Below are positions 20,875 to 30,796 of a DNA stretch of 64,000 nt, one piece after another; positions within the stretch are counted from its first letter, which is position 1, and each line of letters begins with the position of its first letter. The notes under the pieces are model-generated. The model was not told the DNA's origin. It did not search any database and saw only the letters and a list, made by a program, of their open reading frames with translations. This DNA comes from Nocardioidaceae bacterium. Lineage in GTDB: Bacteria; Actinomycetota; Actinomycetes; Propionibacteriales; Nocardioidaceae. Made by a program: the position numbers and the translations under genes. The stretch covers positions 1,355,389 to 1,419,388 of the forward strand of contig JAGIBL010000001.1 of the NCBI GenBank assembly GCA_017744365.1. The letters run 5' to 3'.

Positions 20875-21384
20875 TCACCCATCCTGCACCAGGCCCCGGA
20901 CCTCGTCAGCCACCTCGGCAGCGGTCCGGCCGTCGGTCTCCACGGTGTGGCGCGCGAGCGCGGCGTAGATCGGGGTGCGCTCGTCGAGGAGCTGCTTGAT
21001 CCGGCCGCGGACGTTGCCGAGCAACAGCGGGCGCGAGACGCCGAGACCGACGCGGGAGGCGGCGTCGGCCAGCCCGACCCGCAGGAAGACCACCGGGTGT
21101 CCGTCCAGGAGCGCGCGGGTGTCCTCGGCCAGCACCGCACCGCCGCCGAGGGCGAGCACGCCGTCGTGGTCGCGCAGGGCGTCCGCGACCGCCTGCCGCT
21201 CCAGCGCCCGGAAGGCCTCCTCGCCGTCGTCGACGAAGATCTCCGCGACCGCCTTGCCGGCGCGCTCCTCGACCAGGTGATCGGTGTCGGCGAAGCCCAC
21301 GCCCAGCGACTCGGCGACGAGGCGGCCGACCGTGGTCTTGCCCGCGCCCATGGTGCCGATCAGGACGACCAGCGGTCCGGTCAC
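20875..21384 (-). CDS. aroK: Shikimate kinase
   Basis: A 169-residue kinase that phosphorylates shikimate at O3. It shows the Walker A loop [13 protein letters not shown], the shikimate-binding [18 protein letters not shown] and the segment LALGGGAVL. The start is a GTG ([10 protein letters not shown]) whose first bases overlap the aroC stop (GTGA); the longer frame upstream is non-coding shadow over aroC. Confidence 0.96.
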   Translation of the reverse strand: MTGPLVVLIGTMGAGKTTVGRLVAESLGVGFADTDHLVEERAGKAVAEIFVDDGEEAFRALERQAVADALRDHDGVLALGGGAVLAEDTRALLDGHPVVFLRVGLADAASRVGLGVSRPLLLGNVRGRIKQLLDERTPIYAALARHTVETDGRTAAEVADEVRGLVQDG

Positions 21385-22559
21385 GAGTACCTCAGGGACG
21401 CGAGGTAGGAGTCGACGTTGCGCTTGGTCTCGGTCACCGAGTCGCCGCCGAACTTCTCCAGCACGGCGTCGGCCAGCACCAGAGCGACCATCGCCTCGGC
21501 GACGATCCCGGCAGCCGGGACCGCGCACACGTCGGAGCGCTGGTGGTGCGCGACGGTCGCCTCGCCGGTGGCCACGTCCACGGTGCGCAGCGCCTTGGGC
21601 ACGGTCGCGATCGGCTTCATCGCGGCGCGCACCCGGAGGACCTCGCCGGTGCTCATCCCGCCCTCGGTGCCCCCCGACCGGTCGGACGTACGACGGAGCC
21701 GGCCGTCCTCGGTGACGATCTCGTCGTGGGCCTGCGAGCCGGGCGTGCGGGCCAGTTCGAAGCCGTCGCCGACCTCGACGCCCTTGATCGCCTGGATGCC
21801 CATGAGCGCACCGGCCAGCCGGGCGTCGAGCCGGCGGTCCCAGTGCACGTGCGAGCCGAGGCCCGGCGGGAGGCCGTGCACGACCACCTCGACGACGCCG
21901 CCGAGGGTGTCGCCGTCCTTGTGGGCCTGGTCGATCCGCTCGACCATCAGCTTGGAGGCGTCCGGGTCGAGCACCCGGACCGGGTCCGCGTCGAGGCGGG
22001 CCACGTCATCGGGGCCGGGCAGCTCGGTCGCGTGCGTGCGCACCCCGCCGATCTCGAGCACGTGGCTGACGATCCGGGCGCCGGTGGCCTGCTCGAGGAA
22101 CGCGCTGGCGACCCTCCCGAGCGCCACCCGGGCGGCGGTCTCGCGGGCGGAGGCCCGCTCGAGGATCGGACGGGCCTCGTCGAAGTCGTACTTCTGCATG
22201 CCCACCAGGTCGGCGTGGCCGGGGCGCGGCCGGGTCAGCGCGGCGTTGCGGCCGGTCTCCTTGAGCAGGCTCGGGTCCACCGGGTCCGCGGACATCACGG
22301 TCTCCCACTTGGGCCACTCGGTGTTGCCGACCTCGACGGCCACCGGGCCGCCCTGGGTCTGGCCGTGCCGGACGCCGCCGGTGATGGTGACCTCGTCCTG
22401 CTCGAACTTCATCCGGGCTCCGCGTCCGTAGCCCAGCCGCCGCCGGGCGAGCGCGTCCGCGATGTCCGCGGAGGTCACCTGGACGTGCGCGGGCAGGCCC
22501 TCGAGAATCGCGACGAGAGAAGGGCCGTGCGACTCCCCCGCGGTCAGCCAACGAAGCAT
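21381..22559 (-). CDS. aroC: Chorismate synthase
   Basis: A 392-residue FMN-dependent enzyme converting EPSP to chorismate. The family start [21 protein letters not shown] is preceded by a clear gene boundary, and [19 protein letters not shown] plus [21 protein letters not shown] are conserved. Forty-one in-frame codons upstream of this ATG are rejected because they run through the palindromic repeat. First gene of the aroC-aroK-aroB-aroQ set. Confidence 0.97.
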   Translation of the reverse strand: MLRWLTAGESHGPSLVAILEGLPAHVQVTSADIADALARRRLGYGRGARMKFEQDEVTITGGVRHGQTQGGPVAVEVGNTEWPKWETVMSADPVDPSLLKETGRNAALTRPRPGHADLVGMQKYDFDEARPILERASARETAARVALGRVASAFLEQATGARIVSHVLEIGGVRTHATELPGPDDVARLDADPVRVLDPDASKLMVERIDQAHKDGDTLGGVVEVVVHGLPPGLGSHVHWDRRLDARLAGALMGIQAIKGVEVGDGFELARTPGSQAHDEIVTEDGRLRRTSDRSGGTEGGMSTGEVLRVRAAMKPIATVPKALRTVDVATGEATVAHHQRSDVCAVPAAGIVAEAMVALVLADAVLEKFGGDSVTETKRNVDSYLASLRYS

Positions 22560-22605
22560 GCCCGAAGTCTCCCACGCACCCGTTCCCACCCGCCGACCCG
22601 TCTTG

Positions 22606-22706
22606 AAAGTGCACGTGTTGACGCTGACCTGGCGCAAAGGTGCACGTGTACGTGCACCTTTGCGCCAGGTCAGCGTCAACATGAGTACTTTTGCGCCAGG
22701 TCAGCG
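22606..22706. repeat. 31-base-period inverted repeat cluster after the prepilin peptidase gene
   Basis: Bases 22617-22680 are a perfect palindrome with 31-bp arms around a 2-base centre, containing the core GCGCCAGGTCAGCG and its complement. A further copy of the core lies at 22690-22706, exactly 31 bases beyond the copy at 22659-22675. On the other side an extra AAAGTGCACGTG at 22606 repeats the arm sequence at 22636 with about the same period. The stop codon of the prepilin peptidase gene (22701-22703) is inside the outermost copy. A transcription terminator is the simplest role. Confidence 0.92.
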
Positions 22707-23480
22707 CATGAGGGAGCCGTAGCCGAGGGCATCGGTGATGGCGGACCCGAAGGCGATCGCGACGAAGGCGCCGGCGATCATGAACGGGCCGTAGGAGAAG
22801 CGCTTGCGGAAGGAGCGGTTCACCAGGGTCAGCACCAGGCCGCCGATGCCGCCCAGGAGCACCCCGCCGAAGAGGCCGACGTAGAGCTCCGGCCAGCCGA
22901 GGGCCCCGAGGACCAGGCCGAGCACACCGGCCAGGCGCACGTCGCCGTAGCCCCAGCCACCCGGGAACACCAGCCAGAACAGCAGGAAGGACCCGCCGTA
23001 GATCGCCCAGCCGATCAGCGCGCGGAGCAGGTCGTCGTGGTCCCCGCTGCCGAGAGCGGCCACCACGATGGTGACCACGGCGACGCCGTACATCGGCGCG
23101 ATGATCCGGGTGGGCAGGTAGGTGGTCTGACCGTCGACGTACGCGAGCAGGACCCCGGCCGGTACCAGCGGCAGGGCCACCAGCAGGTCCCAGGACCACT
23201 CCACGCGGAAGCTCACGAACGCGGCGAGCACGAGCGTGGCCAGGCCGAGCACGAGTCCCAGGCGCGGGCGACGGGCCAGGTCGGCGTAGAGCACCTTCTG
23301 GACGACCGGGGCGCGCTCGAAGAGCCCCGGCTCCCCAGAAACCGGCTCGTCGGAGACGTCCGGGTTCAGCGGCGCGTCCGGGGCCGGTTCGGGCAACCGG
23401 GCCAGCACCCGCGGGCCCGCCCAGCCGGCGACCAGGGCAGCCAGCAGAGCGACCAGCGCCTGGGCGACGTCGACGCTCAC
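22701..23480 (-). CDS. Prepilin peptidase / A24-type aspartyl peptidase
   Basis: A 259-residue polytopic membrane protein with about seven membrane segments. The two catalytic Asp motifs of this family are visible: AYVDGQTTYLP after the third segment and GGWGYGDVRLAGVLGL (the GxGD motif) further on. It lacks the large cytoplasmic methylase domain of enterobacterial PilD. It would cleave type IV-like prepilins, but no pilin gene is in this window. The start is a GTG overlapping the aroE stop (GTGA). Confidence 0.88.
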   Translation of the reverse strand: MSVDVAQALVALLAALVAGWAGPRVLARLPEPAPDAPLNPDVSDEPVSGEPGLFERAPVVQKVLYADLARRPRLGLVLGLATLVLAAFVSFRVEWSWDLLVALPLVPAGVLLAYVDGQTTYLPTRIIAPMYGVAVVTIVVAALGSGDHDDLLRALIGWAIYGGSFLLFWLVFPGGWGYGDVRLAGVLGLVLGALGWPELYVGLFGGVLLGGIGGLVLTLVNRSFRKRFSYGPFMIAGAFVAIAFGSAITDALGYGSLMR

Positions 23481-24304
23481 GCGGTGCCTCCGCCCCGTGA
23501 GCCGAGCGCGTCCTCGCCCGCCTGCCGCATGGCCGGCAGCGGGCCGGGCCGCCCGGTCATCAGGGTCACCTGCAGCGCTGCCTGGTGCACCAGCAGGTCC
23601 AGCCCGGTGACCATCGCGGCCTTCCGGGCGCGGGCGGCCCGGGCCAGCGGCGTCGGCCACGGGTCGTAGACCACCTCGAAGACGACCGGTGCCTCCACCA
23701 GGGGCACGAGCGGCGGCTGCGCGTCGGCCGGGATCGTGGAGACCAGCACGTCCCCGCTCGCCCGCTCGCCGAGCACGCCGACGGTCACCTCCAGGCCGCG
23801 TCCGTGCCGGGCGACCGCGGCGAGCGTCTCGTGCGCGCGGGCGGGCTCGCGGACGAGCAGGCGGGCCCGGTGGCAGCCCAGGTCGGTGAGCGCCAGCAGC
23901 ACCGAGGCCGCGGTCGCGCCGCCACCGAGCACCACCGCGTCGGTCCACGGTCCCGAGGAGCGCTCGGTCAGCGCGGCCTTCGCGCCCGGGATGTCGGTGT
24001 TGTAGCCGAGCCGGCGACCCTCACCCAGGACCACGGTGTTCGCGGCGCCGGAGAGCGACGCCCACGCGTCCACCTCGTCGAGCAGGCCCATCACGGTCCG
24101 CTTGAGCGGCATCGTCAGCGACAGGCCGCGCCAGGCGCCGTCCAGGCCCTCGACGAACCCGGCCAGCCCGGCCTCGTCGACCTCGATCGCGTCGTAGGTC
24201 CAGTCCAGGCCGAGCTCGCGGTACGCGGCCCGGTGCAGCACCGGCGAGAGCGAGTGCGCGATCGGCGAGCCGAGGACGGCGCAGCGCTGGGCGGGCGCGG
24301 CCAT
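23477..24304 (-). CDS. aroE: Shikimate dehydrogenase
   Basis: A 275-residue NADP-dependent reductase of 3-dehydroshikimate. Visible are VLGSPIAHSLSPVLHRAAY (substrate-binding Ser residues), LTMPLKRTVMGLLDEVD with the catalytic Lys, the NTD loop (YNTDIPGAKAAL), and the nucleotide-binding VVLGGGATAASVLLAL. It lies one base after mltG, and its stop overlaps the prepilin peptidase start. Confidence 0.95.
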   Translation of the reverse strand: MAAPAQRCAVLGSPIAHSLSPVLHRAAYRELGLDWTYDAIEVDEAGLAGFVEGLDGAWRGLSLTMPLKRTVMGLLDEVDAWASLSGAANTVVLGEGRRLGYNTDIPGAKAALTERSSGPWTDAVVLGGGATAASVLLALTDLGCHRARLLVREPARAHETLAAVARHGRGLEVTVGVLGERASGDVLVSTIPADAQPPLVPLVEAPVVFEVVYDPWPTPLARAARARKAAMVTGLDLLVHQAALQVTLMTGRPGPLPAMRQAGEDALGSRGGGTA

Positions 24305-24305
24305 G

Positions 24306-25472
24306 TCAGTCGCAGTTCTTCGAGTTCGTCTCGCGGCACCACGCGCGCAGCTTGGCCACGTTCGCGTTGTGCTCGGCCAGCGTGGTGGCGAACGCGGTCT
24401 CGCCGGTCTCCAGGTTGATCGGCACGAAGAACAGCCAGTCGCCCTGCGCGGGGTTCAGCGCGGCCTCGATGGTGCGCTCCCCCGGCGACCCGATCGGCCC
24501 CGGGGGCAGCCCGGTGTGCACGTAGGTGTTGTACGGCGACGGGTTGTCGCGCTGCGCCTGGGTGGTCCAGACGGTGCCCGCGAGGTTGTTCGCATAGGCC
24601 ACCGTGGCGTCCGACTGCAGCGCCATCCCGTCGTCGAGCCGGTTGTAGAAGACCCGGGCGATCTTGGGCAGGTCCTCCTTCCGGCTGCCCTCGTACTCCA
24701 GGATGCTCGCGAGCGTGAGCACCTGCTCCGGGGTGTAGCCGAGCGCCGAGGCGCGTGCCTCGAGGTCGAGGTCGGCGGTGACCGCGACGGTCTTGGCGAC
24801 CATCTGCTTGAGCAGCTGCTGCGCGGTCTCGCCGGGCACGACGGTGTACGTCGCCGGGAACAGGTAGCCCTCGATCCGGCCACCGGCCGAGGCGGGCAGC
24901 CCGAGCGCGGCCGGGTTCTTCAGCGCGGCCCGGACCTGCGCCGCGGTGATGTCGGTGTGCTTGACGATGGCCTTGGTGACGTCCTTGACCCGGTAACCCT
25001 CGGGCACGGTGACCCGCGCCTGGATCAGGTTCTTCGGGTTCACCAGCACAGCGAGGGCGTCGGAGGCCTTCATCTCCTTCTTGAGCTGGTAGAAGCCGAC
25101 CTGGATGCTCCGGGAGCGGTCGTCGGCGACGGCCGCGTCGGTGAACGCGCCCACGCTCTTGACCACGCCGGCCTGCTTGAGGCTGCGCCCGATCGCGGCG
25201 GAGGTGTCGCCGGTGTGCACCTCGACGACCACCTGGCCGGTGCCCGGGCCGGAGAAGTCCGGGTTCTCACCGACCAGGCCCTTGACCTTGTCGACCGCCC
25301 AGCCGCCACCGACCCAGAGCCCGCCGAGCACGACCACGAGCACGAGCAGCATCGGGAGGCACCCCCGCGCGCGGCGACCGCCGCTGACCTCGGCCCGGCG
25401 GCTGCCCGGCTCGCGGCGACGCTCGGGAGGCGGCGTGTCGTCGGGCTCGAAGCCCAGGCCGATGTCGCTCAA
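24306..25472 (-). CDS. mltG: MltG/YceG-type endolytic murein transglycosylase
   Basis: About 388 residues: a short cytoplasmic head, one membrane segment (MLLVLVVVLGGLWVGGGWAV), then the periplasmic YceG domain. The family core is clear: ILEYEGSRKEDLPKIARVFYNRLD with the catalytic Glu, LQSDATVAYA, and the long TGLPPGPIGSPGERTIEAAL segment. Such enzymes cut nascent glycan strands and set their length. A TTG start is proposed because a GAGGAGG site lies 8 bases upstream, just past the ruvX stop; a farther ATG lies within ruvX. Confidence 0.9.
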   Translation of the reverse strand: MSDIGLGFEPDDTPPPERRREPGSRRAEVSGGRRARGCLPMLLVLVVVLGGLWVGGGWAVDKVKGLVGENPDFSGPGTGQVVVEVHTGDTSAAIGRSLKQAGVVKSVGAFTDAAVADDRSRSIQVGFYQLKKEMKASDALAVLVNPKNLIQARVTVPEGYRVKDVTKAIVKHTDITAAQVRAALKNPAALGLPASAGGRIEGYLFPATYTVVPGETAQQLLKQMVAKTVAVTADLDLEARASALGYTPEQVLTLASILEYEGSRKEDLPKIARVFYNRLDDGMALQSDATVAYANNLAGTVWTTQAQRDNPSPYNTYVHTGLPPGPIGSPGERTIEAALNPAQGDWLFFVPINLETGETAFATTLAEHNANVAKLRAWCRETNSKNCD

Positions 25473-25485
25473 CTCGTCTGCCTCC

Positions 25486-25962
25486 TCAGGCCTCGGGTGC
25501 CGCGGGCACGGCCTCGCCCGCGTGGGCACCGCGGGCGCGCTCGGTGTCCACGGCGGACTGCAGGATCACCACCGCCGCGGCCTGGTCCACGACGGCACGC
25601 CGGCGCTTTCCCTTCCGGCCGCGGTCGCGGAGCACCGCCTCGGCGGTGACCGTGCTCAGCCGTTCGTCCACCAGGCGCACCGGGCACGGCGCAACCCGTA
25701 CCGCGAGCGCCCGGGCGAACTCTCGCACCTTACCGGCCGCGGGTCCCTCGCCCCCGGAAAGCGAGCGCGGCAGGCCGACGTAGACCAGCACCGCGTCGGT
25801 CTCCTCGACGAGCGCGGCCAGCCGGTCCAGGTCGCCGTCTCCCCGCGGCACCGTCTCCACCGGGGTCGCCAGGATCCCGGCCGGGTCGGTGCTCGCGACC
25901 CCGATCCGGGCGTCGCCGGGGTCGATGCCCAGGCGGACGCCGTACGGGTCGAGACCGCTCAT
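25486..25962 (-). CDS. ruvX: RuvX/YqgF-family putative pre-16S rRNA nuclease
   Basis: A 158-residue RNase H-fold protein. The first catalytic Asp is in VRLGIDPGDARIGVAS, the second acidic site near LVYVGLPRSLSG, and the C-terminal VDERLSTVTAE plus VDQAAAVVILQ complete the YqgF pattern. It is thought to process the 5' end of 16S rRNA. Its start shares one base with the alaS stop (TGATG), the usual alaS-ruvX-mltG order of actinomycetes. Confidence 0.93.
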   Translation of the reverse strand: MSGLDPYGVRLGIDPGDARIGVASTDPAGILATPVETVPRGDGDLDRLAALVEETDAVLVYVGLPRSLSGGEGPAAGKVREFARALAVRVAPCPVRLVDERLSTVTAEAVLRDRGRKGKRRRAVVDQAAAVVILQSAVDTERARGAHAGEAVPAAPEA

Positions 25963-28646
25963 CAGGGCAGCGTACGGCGGGCGGCCTCGACCGCCTCGGC
26001 GGCCTTGCTCGGGTCCGAGCCGCCACCCTGGGCCACGTCGTCCTTGCCGCCGCCCTTGCCGCCGAGCACCTCGGCGGCCGCGCGCACCAGCGTGTTCGCG
26101 GACAGGCCCGCGTCGCGACCCCGGTCGTTGACCGCGGCGACCACGGAGGTCTTGCCGTCGGCGACCCCGACCACCACCGCGGCTCCGGGCCGGTCTCCGG
26201 GCAGGCGGCCACGGATGTCGAGCGCGAGCGTGCGCACGTCACCGCCGCCCGCGCCCTCGACCACGGTGCCGACGAACGAGGTCCCGCCGAGGTCCTGCGC
26301 GCCCGCGGCCAGCTCGGCCGCACCGGCGAGCAGCTGGGCCAGCCGGACCTTCTCGATCTCCTTCTCGGCGCCGCGCAGGCGCTCGAGCAGGTCGTCGATC
26401 CGCTCGGGCAGCTGCTCGGGACGCACCTTGAGCGCCTCGCTGAGCTGAGCGACGATCACGTGCTCGCGCGCCAGGAAACGGTAGGCGTCGCCGCCCACGA
26501 GCGCCTCCACCCGTCGTACGCCGGAGCCGATCGAGGACTCGCCGAGCAGCTTGACCACGCCGAGGTGACCGGAGCGCTCGACGTGGGTGCCGCCGCAGAG
26601 CTCGCGGGCCCAGTCGCCGACCGAGACCACCCGGACCACGTCGCCGTACTTCTCACCGAAGAGCGCCATCGCGCCGGAGCGGACGGCTTCCTCCTGGCTC
26701 ATCAGCTCGGCGTGCACCGCCAGGTCGGCGAGCACCAGGTCGTTGACCCGCGCCTCGACGTCCTCCATCGCGCTCTGCGAGACAGCCCCGGTCGCGGAGA
26801 AGTCGAAGCGGAACCGGCCGGGCGCGTTCTCCGAGCCGGCCTGCGTCGCGGTTTCCCCGAGCGCCTCCCGGAACGCCTTGTGCACCATGTGGGTCGCGGT
26901 GTGCGAGCGGCTGATCGAGCGGCGCCGGTCCACGTCCACCAGCGCGTGCGCGTCCAGGCCGGAGGTGATCTCGCCGTCGAGCACCCTGACCCGGTGCACG
27001 ATCAGGCCGGTGATCGGTGACTGCACGTCGAGGACCTGCACCCGAGCGCCGTTGGCGAGCTCGATGACGCCCTCGTCGGCGAGCTGGCCGCCGCCCTCGG
27101 CGTAGAACGGTGTCCTGTCGAGGACCAGCTCGACCTCCTGGCCGGAGCCGGCCGAGGAGATCACGTGGCCGTCGGGTCCGATCAGGCCGCGCACCGCGCC
27201 GTCGCTGACCACCTCGGAGTAGCCGGTGAACTCGACCGGCTTGCCGAGCGCGTCCGCGACCTCGCGGTAGGCCCCGGTGTCGGCGTGCTTGCCCTTCTTG
27301 GCCTTCGCGTCCGCCTTGGCGCGCTCACGCTGCTCGGCCATCAGCCGGCGGAAGCCGTCCTCGTCGACGACGAGACCCTTCTCCGCCGCCATCTCCAGGG
27401 TCAGGTCGATCGGGAACCCGTAGGTGTCGTGCAGCGCGAACGCCTTGTCCCCGGCCAGGGTGGTCGAGCCGGCCGCCTTCGCCTCGTCAGCGGCCAGGTC
27501 GAAGATGGTGGTGCCGGTGCGCAGGGTCTGGCGGAACGCGTCCTCCTCGGCGTAGGCGACCTGGGCGATCCGGTCCCACTCGGTGCCGAGCATCGGGTAG
27601 CCCGCCGCCATCAGGTCGCGGCTGACGGGCATCAGCTCGGGCAGCGCGCGGTCCTCGAAGCCGAGCAGCCGCATCGAGCGGACCGCGCGGCGCAGCAACC
27701 GGCGCAGCACGTAGCCGCGCGACTCGTTGCCCGGGGTGACGCCGTCGCCGATGAGCATCATCGAGGAGCGGACGTGGTCGGCGACCACGCGGAACCGCAC
27801 GTCGTCCAGGGCATCGGTGCCGTACCGCTTGCCGGTCAGCTGCTCGGCGCGCTCGATCACCGGGAACATCACGTCGATCTCGTACATGTTCTGCTTGTCC
27901 TGCAGCAGGAACGCGACCCGCTCCAGGCCCATGCCGGTGTCGATGTTCTGCTTGGGCAGCGGCCCGGCGATGTCGAAGTCCTCCTTGCTGCGGACCGCGC
28001 TGAGCTCGTCCTGCATGAAGACCAGGTTCCAGATCTCCAGGTAGCGGTCCTCGGCGTTGAAGTCGCCGTCCGCGCCGTACGCCGGACCGCGGTCGTAGAG
28101 GATCTCCGAGCACGGCCCGCCGGGGCCGGGGATGCCCATCGACCAGTAGTTCTCCTTCTTGCCGAGCCGGATCACCCGGTCGTCGGGGAGGCCGGTGGTC
28201 TTGCGCCACAGGTCGACGGCCTCGGGGTCGTCGACGTACACGCTCGGGTAGAGCCGCGACTCCTCGAGCCCGAAGCCACCCTCGGCCACCGGCTTGGTCA
28301 CCAGGTCCCAGGCGAGCTCGATGGCGCCGGCCTTGAAGTAGTCGCCGAAGGAGAAGTTGCCGCACATCTCGAAGAAGGTGCCGTGCCGGGTGGTCTTGCC
28401 GACGTCCTCGATGTCCGGGGTGCGCACGCACTTCTGGATGCTCACCGCACGCGGGTAGGCGGGTGTCTCCTGGCCGAGGAAGAACGGCTTGAACTGGACC
28501 ATGCCGGCGTTGACGAACAGCAGGTTGGGGTCGTCGAGCAGCAGCGGGGCCGACGGCACGGGCGTGTGCCCGGCGGCCTCGAAGTGGGAGACGAAGCGGC
28601 GGCGGATGTCGGCGGTCGAGCCGACGGGGCTGCCCACGGGGTCCAT
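25962..28646 (-). CDS. alaS: Alanyl-tRNA synthetase
   Basis: An 894-residue class II synthetase. The catalytic core shows [19 protein letters not shown] and [15 protein letters not shown]. The editing domain carries [16 protein letters not shown] and [15 protein letters not shown], so mischarged Ser-tRNA(Ala) can be hydrolysed. A DHHA1-type glycine-rich C-terminal domain ends the protein ([16 protein letters not shown]). Start and stop each overlap the neighbouring gene by one base. Confidence 0.98.
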   Translation of the reverse strand: MDPVGSPVGSTADIRRRFVSHFEAAGHTPVPSAPLLLDDPNLLFVNAGMVQFKPFFLGQETPAYPRAVSIQKCVRTPDIEDVGKTTRHGTFFEMCGNFSFGDYFKAGAIELAWDLVTKPVAEGGFGLEESRLYPSVYVDDPEAVDLWRKTTGLPDDRVIRLGKKENYWSMGIPGPGGPCSEILYDRGPAYGADGDFNAEDRYLEIWNLVFMQDELSAVRSKEDFDIAGPLPKQNIDTGMGLERVAFLLQDKQNMYEIDVMFPVIERAEQLTGKRYGTDALDDVRFRVVADHVRSSMMLIGDGVTPGNESRGYVLRRLLRRAVRSMRLLGFEDRALPELMPVSRDLMAAGYPMLGTEWDRIAQVAYAEEDAFRQTLRTGTTIFDLAADEAKAAGSTTLAGDKAFALHDTYGFPIDLTLEMAAEKGLVVDEDGFRRLMAEQRERAKADAKAKKGKHADTGAYREVADALGKPVEFTGYSEVVSDGAVRGLIGPDGHVISSAGSGQEVELVLDRTPFYAEGGGQLADEGVIELANGARVQVLDVQSPITGLIVHRVRVLDGEITSGLDAHALVDVDRRRSISRSHTATHMVHKAFREALGETATQAGSENAPGRFRFDFSATGAVSQSAMEDVEARVNDLVLADLAVHAELMSQEEAVRSGAMALFGEKYGDVVRVVSVGDWARELCGGTHVERSGHLGVVKLLGESSIGSGVRRVEALVGGDAYRFLAREHVIVAQLSEALKVRPEQLPERIDDLLERLRGAEKEIEKVRLAQLLAGAAELAAGAQDLGGTSFVGTVVEGAGGGDVRTLALDIRGRLPGDRPGAAVVVGVADGKTSVVAAVNDRGRDAGLSANTLVRAAAEVLGGKGGGKDDVAQGGGSDPSKAAEAVEAARRTLP

Positions 28647-28921
28647 CAGTGCGTGCCTTCCAGTGCTGGCGGAGTCGGGGGGTTCGCAGCCTCGAGCTGC
28701 AGGGGAACATCAAGCGCGTAGCCCAGGCGCTCGCGCAACTCGGTTTCCCGCTCGGCCATCCCGGTGCGCAGCTCCTCGGCGAACAGCTGGGCGCCGACGC
28801 CGAGACCGGCGACACGGTCGCGCAAGCCGTCGGGGGTGAAGGCCTCGGCGACGCGACGGGCCTTCACCACGGCGTAGACGCCCGCACCGGCCCCGGCCAC
28901 GAACCAGAACCCGCGCCTCAT
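28646..28921 (-). CDS. DUF6167-like small protein upstream of alaS
   Basis: A 91-residue protein with a short hydrophobic N-terminus ([20 protein letters not shown]) followed by a charged amphipathic region. Composition and position immediately upstream of alaS match the DUF6167 family seen in streptomycetes and relatives; that assignment is from memory of the family. It is coupled to alaS by TGATG and overlaps the next upstream gene by 4 bases. Role unknown, probably at the membrane. Confidence 0.75.
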   Translation of the reverse strand: MRRGFWFVAGAGAGVYAVVKARRVAEAFTPDGLRDRVAGLGVGAQLFAEELRTGMAERETELRERLGYALDVPLQLEAANPPTPPALEGTH

Positions 28922-29397
28922 CCGAAGCTCTCCCGCTGGGCGGCGCGCACGTCACGCAGGTGCTGCTTGACCTGGGCCCGGCGGCGCTTGCGGGAGGCCC
29001 GGACCTCGCGCCTCATCTCGAAGCGGATCCGGTTGCGCGACTCCGCGGACAGCGCCCGGCGCAGCCCGTGCGCGAAGGCAGCGGTCTTGACCAGGGGGGC
29101 GCCGAGGGTGGCGCTGAGCACCAGCCGGTCGGGCACTTCGACAGGAGGTTCCGCCGGCACCTCGGCGCGGCCGATGTCGGTGATCACGTACTCGGTGACC
29201 TCGCGGACCGGGGCGGGCGCCGGGCGCGGGGTGAGCTCGTCGAGCCGCGCACGCAGGTCGTCGGCCTCGCGCTGGGCGGCGAGCAGCATCGCCTCGAGAT
29301 CGGCGCGGCTGCGGCTGCGGCGTCGTACCAGCGCGACCAGCCCGACCACGAGCAGCGCCGCCAGGGCACCACCGATCGCTCCGACCAACGCCTCCAT
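28918..29397 (-). CDS. Membrane-anchored coiled-coil protein
   Basis: A 159-residue protein with one N-terminal membrane segment (AIGGALAALLVVGLVALV), a helical stretch (ADLEAMLLAAQREADDLRARL) likely to form a coiled coil, a Pro-rich linker, and a very basic C-terminus (RREVRASRKRRRAQVKQHLRD). The start ATG gives MEALVGAIGG; a longer start 16 codons upstream would approach rarA. DUF948-type membrane proteins usually occupy this slot, but this one differs in sequence. No function is assigned. Confidence 0.7.
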   Translation of the reverse strand: MEALVGAIGGALAALLVVGLVALVRRRSRSRADLEAMLLAAQREADDLRARLDELTPRPAPAPVREVTEYVITDIGRAEVPAEPPVEVPDRLVLSATLGAPLVKTAAFAHGLRRALSAESRNRIRFEMRREVRASRKRRRAQVKQHLRDVRAAQRESFG

Positions 29398-29408
29398 GAG
29401 GAGTGACC

Positions 29409-30764
29409 CTACCTGCCGCGGATCATCCGGCGGAGCCGCTCCCACCGTTCCTTCATCGCGGCCTCGGCGCCCAGCTCGGTCGGCTCGTAGTAGGTCGCCT
29501 CCTGGACCACGTCGGGGGCGTACTGCTGCTCCGCGATCCCGAACGGCTCGTCGTGGGAGTACTTGTAGGAGCGGCCGTGACCGAGCTTCTTGGAGCCGGC
29601 GTAGTGGGCGTCGCGCAGGTGCGGCGGCACCGCGCCGATCTTCCCCGCCCGTACGTCGGCCACGGCGGCGTCGATGGCCTTGATGACCGCGTTCGACTTG
29701 GGCGCCAGGGCCAGCTCGATGGTCGCCTGCGCCAGGTTGAGGCGGGCCTCGGGCATCCCGATCAGCTGGACCGCCTGGGCAGCCGCCACCGCGGTGGTGA
29801 GCCCCGCCGGGTGGGCCAGGCCGACGTCCTCGCTGGCCAGGATCACCAGCCGGCGGGCGATGAACCGCGGGTCCTCACCGGCCTCGATCATCCGGGCCAG
29901 GTAGTGCAGCGCCGCGTCCACGTCGGAGCCCCGCACGGACTTGATGAACGCGCTGATGACGTCGTAGTGCTGGTCACCCTGCCGGTCGTAGCGGACCGCC
30001 GCCCGGTCGACCGCGGTCTCGGCGGTCTTCAGGTCGATGCGGTCGGCCTCGTGCGCGGTCGCCGCGCCGGCGGCGGCCTCGAGGTAGGTCAGCGACCGGC
30101 GCGCGTCTCCCCCGGCCAGCCGGACCAGGTGGTCGCGGGCGTCCTCGTCGAGGCCGACGGTGCTGTTCAGCCCGCGCTCGTCGGCCAGGGCGCGGTCGAT
30201 GACGTCGCGGATGTCGTCGTCGGTGAGCGGTTCCAGGGTCAGCAGCAGGCTGCGCGAGAGCAGCGGCGAGATCACCGAGAAGAACGGGTTCTCCGTCGTC
30301 GCGGCCACCAAGGTCACCCAGCGGTTCTCCACGCCCGGCAGCAGCGCGTCCTGCTGGGCCTTGGTGAACCGGTGCACCTCGTCGACGAAGAGCACCGTCT
30401 CCTGGCCGGTGGAGACCAGGCGGGCCCGGGCGGCGTCGATCGCGGCGCGGACCTCCTTGACCCCGGCGGCCACCGCGGACACCTCGACGAAGACCCGGTT
30501 GGTCTGGCCCGAGACGATCGCGGCGATCGTGGTCTTGCCCGTGCCCGGGGGTCCCCAGAGCAGCAGCGACATCGGCTGGTCGCCCTCGATCAGCCGGCGC
30601 AGCGGCGACCCCGCCGCGAGCAGGTGCTCCTGCCCCACGAGCTCGTCCAGCGTGCGCGGCCGCATCCGCACGGCCAGCGGGGCGGACGCGTGCGCGTTGC
30701 CGGCCAGGGTGCCGCCGCCGGCGGCCGGGGTCGCCGGGGCGGTCTCGAACAGCGCGTCGTCCAC
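29409..30764 (-). CDS. rarA: Replication-associated recombination protein A (MgsA/RarA AAA ATPase)
   Basis: A 451-residue AAA+ ATPase. Walker A is [19 protein letters not shown], Walker B is [19 protein letters not shown], and sensor regions follow with [19 protein letters not shown]. The C-terminal tetramerisation domain contains [19 protein letters not shown] and DVGLAHP. RarA acts at stalled forks. It ends 11 bases before the membrane coiled-coil gene. Confidence 0.95.
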   Translation of the reverse strand: MDDALFETAPATPAAGGGTLAGNAHASAPLAVRMRPRTLDELVGQEHLLAAGSPLRRLIEGDQPMSLLLWGPPGTGKTTIAAIVSGQTNRVFVEVSAVAAGVKEVRAAIDAARARLVSTGQETVLFVDEVHRFTKAQQDALLPGVENRWVTLVAATTENPFFSVISPLLSRSLLLTLEPLTDDDIRDVIDRALADERGLNSTVGLDEDARDHLVRLAGGDARRSLTYLEAAAGAATAHEADRIDLKTAETAVDRAAVRYDRQGDQHYDVISAFIKSVRGSDVDAALHYLARMIEAGEDPRFIARRLVILASEDVGLAHPAGLTTAVAAAQAVQLIGMPEARLNLAQATIELALAPKSNAVIKAIDAAVADVRAGKIGAVPPHLRDAHYAGSKKLGHGRSYKYSHDEPFGIAEQQYAPDVVQEATYYEPTELGAEAAMKERWERLRRMIRGR

Positions 30765-30796
30765 GGGGCCAGCCTACGGACGGGCGCTGACAGTGC

